Source: a bacterium (GTDB lineage: Bacteria; UBA10199; DSSB01). From it: 5,781 nt of DNA. Below are positions 1 through 4,625 of the stretch, in pieces. The first letter of the stretch is position 1, and the number at the start of each line of letters is the position of its first letter. A program made the translations under genes and the position numbers. The DNA is taken from contig JAUHYS010000149.1 of NCBI GenBank assembly GCA_030426445.1, positions 1 to 5,781 on the forward strand, written 5' to 3'. The notes below the pieces were generated by a model. The model made no database searches. It saw only the letters and a program-made list of their open reading frames with translations, and was not told the DNA's origin.

Positions 1-43
1 AACTTAATAACATGATAATTTTAATTAATTTTATATAGTTATC

Positions 44-67
44 CCCCCTCTTAATTCTAAGAGGGGG
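44..67. repeat. perfect 10-bp hairpin downstream of the desulfurase gene
   Basis: CCCCCTCTTA (44-53) pairs perfectly with TAAGAGGGGG (58-67) around the 4-base loop ATTC. It lies 46 nt past the stop of the minus-strand operon and is the only strong stem there, so it could mark the transcript 3' end. On the minus strand it is followed by GATAACTATATAAAA, AT-rich but without a run of U, so it is not a classical intrinsic terminator. The motif AGGGGGC occurs twice (62-68 and 70-76), which recalls the C-rich/G-rich dispersed palindromes common between bacterial genes. Whether it is repeated elsewhere in the genome cannot be seen here. Confidence 0.5.
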
Positions 68-113
68 CCAGGGGGCGTTTAAAGCCCAATTAAAACAACT
101 TCATCAAGCACTA

Positions 114-1244
114 CTACTTTTTTAAACCTCCAACAACTCTAGCCACTACCTCAATGCTCTTCTTAATTTCGGCCATTGTATTATAACGAGATAAACTAAA
201 GCGCAAGCCCTCCATGGCTTCTTGCTCATTTAAGCCCATGGCCATCAGCACGTGGCTGGGCTCCAGCGAGCCCGAATCGCAGGCCGAACCCACGCTGATT
301 TCAATACCGGCCATGTCGAGGCTCATGAGTAAAGACTCACCCGAAATACCCGGCCTGCGCAGGTGCAAGGTATTATAAAGTGAGGAATCTAAATCGATCG
401 TCAGTTGGAGCTCTGGAATTTTTTCTGCAAGACCTTGGTATAAATAGTCACGCATCGAGCGAATATGTTGTTCATAATCGGGCAAATTTTTTAGCGCTAA
501 CTCCAAGGCTTTGGCTGCTAAATAAATGCCGTGAATGTTTTCGGTACCTGCACGGTAGCCACGCTCTTGCCTGCCTCCCAATAAAAGCGGATTGAGTTTT
601 TGCTCTGGAGCAAAGTAAAGCAGACCCACGCCTTTGGGCCCGTGAAATTTATGCGCGGAGGCCACCAAAAAATCGACCGGCAATTTTTTAAGATCAATCG
701 GATATTTGCCCAGCACTTGAACCGCATCACAGAGCAAAGGCACGCCCGCTTCACGCGCTAGATCTCCCACTTGCTGAATGGGAAAAATCTTACCGGTTTC
801 ATTATTGGCATACATCACCGCAATCAGTGCGGTTTCGTTTTTAATGAGCGACCCAAGTTCTGCCAGATCCAAATTGCCCTTTGCATCCACGCTTAAAATA
901 CTAAGCTCGGCTCCCTGCTCTTGCAAATTTTTGGCAGTTTCCAAAAGCGCTGAGTGCTCGACTGCTGATACAATGAGATGATTTTTTTTGGCATCAAGAG
1001 GAAGAAAAACACTTTTTAAAATCGTATTGATGGATTCGGTCGCACAGGAAGTCAAAACCAAATTTTTTTCTGCGCAATTGAGACTTTGCGCAAAGATCTC
1101 ACGCGATTCGTTGAGGAGCCGCCGCGCCTTTTGACCGCTTTGATGCACACTACTTGCATTGCCATTTATATTCCAAATTTCTTGCGCAAGGTCTTGCAGT
1201 TCTGAAGCCAGCATCGTCGTTGCGTTGTTATCCAAGTAAATCAC
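114..1244 (-). CDS. nifS: cysteine desulfurase, NifS/IscS family
   Basis: Pyridoxal-phosphate enzyme of 376 aa that removes sulfur from L-cysteine, giving alanine and an enzyme persulfide that feeds Fe-S cluster or thio-cofactor synthesis in the cytoplasm. The aminotransferase class V fold is evident from the N-terminal YLDNNATT, His97 stacking on PLP (AVEHSAL), NNETG at 147-151, Asp173 (CDAVQ), PLP lysine Lys199 in SAHKFHGPKG, RAGTEN at 231-236, and the persulfide-forming Cys322 in GSACDSGSLEPSHVL. The long loop around this Cys places it in group I (NifS/IscS) rather than SufS. The start is GTG, preceded by AAAGG that overlaps the cysE stop; the gap is 9 nt, so translational coupling is likely. 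It is the last gene of the operon. No iscU, iscR or nifU is in view, so NifS versus IscS versus a tRNA-thiolation partner stays open. The symbol is a family label. Confidence 0.93.
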   Translation of the reverse strand: MIYLDNNATTMLASELQDLAQEIWNINGNASSVHQSGQKARRLLNESREIFAQSLNCAEKNLVLTSCATESINTILKSVFLPLDAKKNHLIVSAVEHSALLETAKNLQEQGAELSILSVDAKGNLDLAELGSLIKNETALIAVMYANNETGKIFPIQQVGDLAREAGVPLLCDAVQVLGKYPIDLKKLPVDFLVASAHKFHGPKGVGLLYFAPEQKLNPLLLGGRQERGYRAGTENIHGIYLAAKALELALKNLPDYEQHIRSMRDYLYQGLAEKIPELQLTIDLDSSLYNTLHLRRPGISGESLLMSLDMAGIEISVGSACDSGSLEPSHVLMAMGLNEQEAMEGLRFSLSRYNTMAEIKKSIEVVARVVGGLKK

Positions 1245-1253
1245 GGTATACCT

Positions 1254-1922
1254 TTAAATCTCATAATCACTGCTTCGAGCCCGCAACACCTCTGCCATTT
1301 GTTGTTCCATGCGTTGCATTTCCTCGCGCATACTTTGGATTTCTTTGAACTCGATATCCGGTAACTGTCCGTGCTCTAAATCATAATGTTCACCCACCAC
1401 ATCCGTCGGATGCGAAACCACGCGACCCGGAATCCCCACCACAGTTGAATGCGCTGGCACATCTTTAACCACCACCGAACTGGCTCCCACTCGACTATTG
1501 TTGCCCACCAAAATCGGACCTAATAAAATTGCACCCGCTCCCACCACCACATTATCTTGAATCGTGGGGTGACGTTTTTCTTTTTTCCAACTGGTACCAC
1601 CCAAAGTCACTCCTTGATAGATGGTAACGTTTTTGCCGATCTCAGTAGTCTCACCAATGACCACGCCCATGCCGTGATCGATAAAAAAGCCTTCACCAAT
1701 CGTAGCTCCAGGATGGATTTCGATGCCTGTAAAAAAACGCACCATCTGCGAAATCCAACGCGCAAAAAGTTTGAGCTTCAATTTTCTCCAAATCCAATGA
1801 CAAAGGCGATGCCATATCAAGGCATGCACACCCGGATAGCAAAGTAAGATTTCTAAAGTATTGCGTGCTGCGGGGTCACGTTGCTTGGCAACACGAATGT
1901 CGTTTTTTAGATGGCTAAACGT
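1254..1922 (-). CDS. cysE: serine O-acetyltransferase (CysE/EpsC type), apparent ACG start
   Basis: Transfers acetyl from acetyl-CoA to L-serine, making O-acetylserine for cysteine synthesis in the cytoplasm. At 222 aa it is the short EpsC-like type. An N-terminal helical part (FSHLKNDIRVAKQRDPAAR, residues 2-20) leads into a left-handed beta-helix of hexapeptide repeats: GIEIHPGATIGEG, then the catalytic Asp82-His83 pair, GVVIGET, TLGGTSWKKEKRHPT with His118, and GIPGRVV. A charged, Met/Glu/Gln-rich helix closes the C-terminus. The reading frame is open back to a stop at 1938-1940. The family N-terminus, which normally reads MFSHLK, is here TFSHLK with ACG at the Met position, and GGAGGTG stands ahead of it. 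The first conventional in-frame start, GTG at 1829, would cut 31 conserved residues and give 191 aa. I therefore annotate from ACG; a sequencing error or real mutation of ATG is the alternative. It follows the HMG-CoA lyase gene by 15 nt. Confidence 0.88.
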   Translation of the reverse strand, partial: TFSHLKNDIRVAKQRDPAARNTLEILLCYPGVHALIWHRLCHWIWRKLKLKLFARWISQMVRFFTGIEIHPGATIGEGFFIDHGMGVVIGETTEIGKNVTIYQGVTLGGTSWKKEKRHPTIQDNVVVGAGAILLGPILVGNNSRVGASSVVVKDVPAHSTVVGIPGRVVSHPTDVVGEHYDLEHGQLPDIEFKEIQSMREEMQRMEQQMAEVLRARSSDYEI

Positions 1923-1926
1923 AAAA

Positions 1927-1933
1927 CACCTCC
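1927..1933 (-). promoter_or_regulatory. Shine-Dalgarno site that fixes the cysE start at ACG
   Basis: On the minus strand GGAGGTG matches the anti-Shine-Dalgarno at seven bases. The core GGAGG is separated by 6 nt from the ACG at 1922-1920, the ideal spacing for initiation. No comparable site precedes the GTG at 1829. It is the best Shine-Dalgarno of any gene in this window, and lies just after the HMG-CoA lyase stop, which fits initiation at a poor start codon. Confidence 0.75.
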
Positions 1934-1937
1934 ATTT

Positions 1938-2846
1938 TTAACAAGAAGATTGAAGCGTCTGCAAGTATCGACTTGGCAAAGTGCGTCCTAAAACTTTAGC
2001 TAAATGAAGTGAGGCTTCGGCCACTTTGTCCAAATCTATGCCCGTCTCAATGCCCATGCCATGCAACATATAAAGTAGATCTTCTGTCGCAATATTACCT
2101 GACGCGCCTGGTGCATAAGGGCAGCCTCCCAAACCACCTGCTGAAGAATCGTATTTATGAATACCCATTTGCAAACCAGTCAAAACATTGGCCAGGCCCG
2201 TGCCACGCGTGTCATGAAAATGCAAAGCAATTTGATCGATCGGATAAAATTGCAAAAGCAAACTCAGCAAGGCCTCCACTTGATTGGGAGTCGCTCTGCC
2301 AATGGTATCTCCAATCGACAGCTCATGAGCCCCCATATCTAAAAGCCGCTGCGCAATGGGCACGACCTTTTGCGGATCGATCTCACCTTCGTAAGGGCAG
2401 GCAAAGCAAGTCGAAATATAAGCACGCACCCAAATATTTTTTTGCAGCGCTTGACTCATCACCTGCTCAATATTTTGCAAAGACTCTTCAATCGTGGCGT
2501 TAATATTTTTTTGATTAAAAGTCTGGGAAGCCGCAGTAAACACGGCGACCGCCTTGGCTCCATTTTCAATCGCTCGCTCCAAACCTTTTTGATTGGGAGT
2601 CAATACAATATATCGTACTGCAGCATCTTGCTTAAGCTGGCTCATCACATCGGCCGCGTCGGCCATCTGCGGTACGGCAGAGGGTTTCACAAAGGACGTG
2701 GTTTCAATCTGTGCACAACCCGCATCCGCCAAGGCATGAATGAAAGCGAGCTTGTCTTTTGTGTTGATGAGAGCCGACTCATTTTGCAAGCCATCTCGCG
2801 GCCCGACTTCGCTTATTTCAACTTTTTTTGGGTATTGCATTTTCAT
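1938..2846 (-). CDS. mvaB: hydroxymethylglutaryl-CoA lyase
   Basis: Cleaves (S)-3-hydroxy-3-methylglutaryl-CoA to acetoacetate and acetyl-CoA, the last step of leucine degradation; cytoplasmic TIM-barrel enzyme of the HMGL-like (DRE-TIM) family. At 302 aa the length is typical. Visible motifs are VGPRDGLQNE with catalytic Arg17-Asp18 (DRE-TIM signature), Glu48 in IETTSFV, the metal-binding HFH pair His209/His211, and the lyase signature GGLGGCPYAPGASGN with active-site Cys242 and Asn251. That signature separates it from isopropylmalate and homocitrate synthases. The start ATG directly abuts the stop of the biotin carrier gene (TAAATG) and has only a weak ribosome site, so coupled translation is likely; a second in-frame ATG lies two codons in. 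Pairing with a biotin carrier protein supports an acyl-CoA/leucine catabolic role, although methylcrotonyl-CoA carboxylase and isovaleryl-CoA dehydrogenase are not in the window. Confidence 0.95.
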   Translation of the reverse strand: MKMQYPKKVEISEVGPRDGLQNESALINTKDKLAFIHALADAGCAQIETTSFVKPSAVPQMADAADVMSQLKQDAAVRYIVLTPNQKGLERAIENGAKAVAVFTAASQTFNQKNINATIEESLQNIEQVMSQALQKNIWVRAYISTCFACPYEGEIDPQKVVPIAQRLLDMGAHELSIGDTIGRATPNQVEALLSLLLQFYPIDQIALHFHDTRGTGLANVLTGLQMGIHKYDSSAGGLGGCPYAPGASGNIATEDLLYMLHGMGIETGIDLDKVAEASLHLAKVLGRTLPSRYLQTLQSSC

Positions 2847-3347
2847 TTACTCTTTTATTTTCAAAAGTTCGTCGCCTTGAGAAACTTTGTCAGATTCTTT
2901 AAAAAAGACCTGCTCAACCTCTCCATCCACCGGAGCCAAAATCTTATGCTCCATTTTCATGGCTTCAATCACCATCAAACAATCGCCACTTTTAACTTCC
3001 TCACCTTCTTGCACCAAACACTTGAGTACCTTGCCGGGCATGGGAGCCAAAATATCCCCTTCGGTCAATTCACTACCCGATCCATGCCGCTGCTTTTTGG
3101 GAAATTGAATTCTAAAATTGCCCTGCGCTAAATGAATATCCACAAAATCACGCCCCCGATAAAAAGTCCCTTGCGTGATTTTACCTTTGATACTGACTTT
3201 AAAATGTGGGGGCTCCCATTGTAAAATTTCGCCCTCAATTTCCGAGTCATTCACTGAATCATTCAGTAAAATACGAAATTGATTTTCTTGCTGAAAAAAT
3301 TCGATTTCTTGACTGGAACCCTGATGGATCAAATGAAGTTTTGACAT
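2847..3347 (-). CDS. biotin carboxyl carrier protein of an acyl-CoA carboxylase
   Basis: A 166-aa protein whose C-terminal third (about 98-165) is a biotinyl domain: APMPGKV, an EGEEVKSGD turn, the biotinylation motif EAMKME with acceptor Lys131, and the mirrored APVDGEV half of the hammerhead fold. The first 85 or so residues are beta-rich and resemble the segment before the biotinyl domain in the alpha chains of methylcrotonyl- and propionyl-CoA carboxylases. This suggests the alpha chain is split here, with biotin carboxylase and carboxyltransferase encoded elsewhere. Placement directly before HMG-CoA lyase, with zero gap, makes methylcrotonyl-CoA carboxylase the most likely parent complex; propionyl- or pyruvate-type carboxylase remains possible. 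The spacing of APMPG to EAMKM and the lack of a typical AccB N-terminus argue against the fatty-acid synthesis AccB. The start ATG has only a weak A-rich upstream site. First gene of the minus-strand operon. Confidence 0.88.
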   Translation of the reverse strand: MSKLHLIHQGSSQEIEFFQQENQFRILLNDSVNDSEIEGEILQWEPPHFKVSIKGKITQGTFYRGRDFVDIHLAQGNFRIQFPKKQRHGSGSELTEGDILAPMPGKVLKCLVQEGEEVKSGDCLMVIEAMKMEHKILAPVDGEVEQVFFKESDKVSQGDELLKIKE

Positions 3348-3369
3348 ATTGCTTTTTCTTTCACATTAA
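3341..3369 (+). promoter_or_regulatory. possible promoter of the DUF4911-like gene
   Basis: A perfect TTGACA (3341-3346) lies 17 bp ahead of CATTAA (3364-3369), which matches TATAAT at only three positions. The -35 hexamer overlaps the start codon of the divergent biotin carrier gene. A transcript from this site would begin at or very near the ATG at 3376. It is supported only by sequence resemblance. Confidence 0.3.
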
Positions 3370-3375
3370 GAAGCT

Positions 3376-3606
3376 ATGAATAAAATTAACGAAACACTTA
3401 TCCGCTACTTTAAAGTCGATCCCAAGGAAATTGTCTACATAAAAGCCGTTTTAGAAGCTTACGAAGACATGGCAGTGGTCCGAACTTTAGAGGGCCACAA
3501 AGAAATCATCGAAGTTTTGATTGCACATGACCTGCGAGAAGTCATTGCCCAAGTGATTGCAGCCCTGCAAAAAGAAGTTAGCATGGAGGAAGTTAGCCAC
3601 CCATAA
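3376..3606 (+). CDS. small DUF4911-like protein of unknown function
   Basis: A 76-aa acidic protein with no signal peptide or membrane segment, so probably cytoplasmic. The order is beta-alpha-beta-beta-alpha-like: a strand (LIRYFKVDPKEIVYIK), a helix (AVLEAYED), a strand (MAVVRTLE), a strand (KEIIEVLIAHD) and an amphipathic helix (LREVIAQVIAALQKEV). The pattern of an N-terminal YFxVD-x-x-EI-x-x-(I/L)K motif, followed by ILEAYEGLA-like sequence, matches what I remember of DUF4911, a small family common in deltaproteobacterial genomes, usually 70-80 aa. Function of that family is not known to me. The start ATG is preceded by AAGAAG, a weak ribosome site, and lies 28 bp from the divergent biotin carrier start. 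It shares strand but no tight spacing with the nuclease gene downstream. Confidence 0.75.
   Translation: MNKINETLIRYFKVDPKEIVYIKAVLEAYEDMAVVRTLEGHKEIIEVLIAHDLREVIAQVIAALQKEVSMEEVSHP
3397..3425 (-). promoter_or_regulatory. possible promoter of the biotin-carrier/HMGL/cysE/nifS operon
   Basis: On the minus strand TTGGGA (3425-3420, four of six matches to the -35 consensus) is 17 bp from GATAAG (3402-3397, four of six matches to the -10). Transcription would start near 3390, giving a leader of about 40 nt. The site lies inside the divergent DUF4911-like coding sequence, as must any promoter for this operon given the 28-bp gap. Weak evidence on its own. Confidence 0.3.
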
Positions 3607-3661
3607 CTGTCCCCGGCCGTGGACGCCGCGTACGCTTTAAGCTTTCATTTTCAATAAGTTA
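3607..3661. other. GC-rich spacer with short palindromes
   Basis: Right after the DUF4911-like stop, about 29 bases (3607-3635) are very GC-rich against AT-richer surroundings. They contain the inverted pair GTCC (3609-3612) and GGAC (3621-3624), the palindrome CGGCCG (3614-3619) and the 8-bp palindrome GCGTACGC (3628-3635). No U-tract follows closely, so it is not a convincing intrinsic terminator. It could be a remnant of a dispersed palindromic repeat; that is a guess based on composition only. Confidence 0.35.
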
Positions 3662-3688
3662 ATGATAAAAAACGATCAAACTTTTATC

Positions 3689-3696
3689 AAAGGGGG
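3689..3696 (+). promoter_or_regulatory. ribosome binding site deciding the nuclease-fusion start
   Basis: AAAGGGGG ends 4 nt before the ATG at 3701. The upstream in-frame ATG at 3662 has only TAAG-like sequence before it. This favours initiation at 3701 over 3662, although G-runs are imperfect Shine-Dalgarno sites. Confidence 0.5.
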
Positions 3697-3700
3697 CCAT

Positions 3701-4540
3701 ATGAAGAAAAACTTCTATCAAACCAAAACTTATCAAAGAACCATTGAGAAGCTTAAAAAAATCCTTTCTTCTCTCGATGATGAAATTTACCACGAAAATC
3801 GGCTCAAAAGCTATTTAGAAATCGGAAAAATGATTAGCCAATCAAGAGGAACCATTTCTTCAGATCAAAAAAAGGGACACATCACTCGTTTAGCAAAAGA
3901 CTCCGGTTATAGCAGAACACAACTCTACAATTTTTATCAATTCTTCCAGCGTTTTCCCAAAGGCCTGCCCAAGGCATTCCATACACCACATATTAAATGG
4001 TCGCATATTCGAGAAATTCTACCCATTGAAAAAACAGAAGAAGCGCTCTTTTATTTAGAGCAAGTCAATGAAGATGGCCTTTCAGGAGAAGACATCCATA
4101 GAGCCATCAAAGGCAACCTCTTTCACATTATGCAAAACCAAAGCCTAAGAGATCAAATTTTGCAGCGCCCGACTTCTAATATTTTTGTGTTTCCGGCAAG
4201 ATTGATCCTCAGCTTGGATGGAGACACGCCCGATCTCATGGTCGATCAAGGTTTTGATACCTGGCGTAAGATTCGTGTGCGCCTGCGGGGCATCAATACA
4301 CCCGAACTCCACGGCCCCAATCACGAGCTTGCACTAAAAGGTAAGGACTTCCTGCAAGAAACCTTGGGCCCCTTAGAACGCTTTTTGGTCAAAACTTATA
4401 AGACGGATTCTTTTGGTCGCTTTATCGGAGATATTTTATACCACCCAGTTTGGACAGACTTAGACAAGATTTTTCGCGAAGGTATTTACCTCAATGCCCA
4501 ACTCATTCAAATGGGTTTGGCCAAACCCATGTTTTTTTAA
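3701..4540 (+). CDS. two-domain protein: DUF1016_N-like helical domain plus SNase-like nuclease domain
   Basis: A 279-aa protein, probably a cytoplasmic nucleic-acid phosphodiesterase. Residues 1-140 are helical: YLEIGKMISQSRG, then LAKDSGYSRTQLYNFYQFFQRFP, KWSHIREILPIEKTEEALFYLEQ and GLSGEDIHRAIKG. This order resembles DUF1016_N (YhcG-type) domains, judged by memory. Residues 160-279 are a staphylococcal-nuclease fold: DGDT at 173-176, RLRGINTPE with Arg194 and Glu202 (S. aureus Arg35 and Glu43), TDSFGR with Arg240 (Arg87), and NAQLIQMGLAK near the end. The calcium ligand Asp40 of S. aureus is Asn199 here. No signal peptide is seen, unlike secreted thermonucleases. The start at 3701 is chosen for its ribosome site; the ATG at 3662 would add 13 residues (292 aa). 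Arginine codon AGA is frequent before residue 168 and absent after. The substrate is unknown. Confidence 0.85.
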   Translation: MKKNFYQTKTYQRTIEKLKKILSSLDDEIYHENRLKSYLEIGKMISQSRGTISSDQKKGHITRLAKDSGYSRTQLYNFYQFFQRFPKGLPKAFHTPHIKWSHIREILPIEKTEEALFYLEQVNEDGLSGEDIHRAIKGNLFHIMQNQSLRDQILQRPTSNIFVFPARLILSLDGDTPDLMVDQGFDTWRKIRVRLRGINTPELHGPNHELALKGKDFLQETLGPLERFLVKTYKTDSFGRFIGDILYHPVWTDLDKIFREGIYLNAQLIQMGLAKPMFF

Positions 4541-4590
4541 GTCACTTATATTCACTCGATATCTTGTGAGCGTTTTCTTCTTTTGTTTTA

Positions 4591-4619
4591 TTGAGTCTGC
4601 TCGAAGAACCCAGTAATAA
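4591..4619 (+). promoter_or_regulatory. possible promoter of the ABC-F gene
   Basis: TTGAGT (4591-4596) is spaced 17 bp from TAATAA (4614-4619; with an 18-bp spacer AATAAA fits the -10 slightly better). Transcription would begin at about the ATG at 4626. The gap from the nuclease stop to this ATG is 85 nt and T-rich, with room for a separate promoter. Matches to consensus are modest. Confidence 0.25.
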
Positions 4620-4625
4620 AGCCCC

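Noticed and set aside
114..1244. Possible nitrogen-fixation role of the desulfurase
   Set aside because: No nif or isc partner gene is in view; cysteine desulfurases of this group are general housekeeping enzymes in most bacteria.
1254..1829. Shorter cysE beginning at GTG 1829 (191 aa)
   Set aside because: It would remove 31 residues that match the family N-terminus, and no Shine-Dalgarno precedes that GTG. The ACG start is better supported despite its rarity.
1557..1847. 96-codon plus-strand open frame opposite the cysE 5' half
   Set aside because: Antisense to conserved hexapeptide-repeat sequence; no family resemblance.
2009..2503. 164-codon plus-strand open frame opposite HMG-CoA lyase
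   Set aside because: Antisense shadow with low-complexity, Cys/Pro/His-rich translation and no ribosome site that I could support.
2370..3131. 253-codon open frame on the plus strand opposite HMG-CoA lyase and the biotin carrier
   Set aside because: It lies antisense across two genes with clear family motifs, its translation shows no recognisable domain, and its length is explained by codon constraints on the real strand.
3701..4540. Interpretation of the nuclease fusion as part of a multi-gene defence system
   Set aside because: Its neighbours are a DUF4911-like gene and an ABC-F gene, neither a recognised defence partner, and no integrase, repeat or attachment site flanks it in the window.
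4541..4590. Possible intrinsic terminator after the nuclease gene
   Set aside because: The region is T-rich, but the only stem is CTC/GAG with a large loop, too weak to call.
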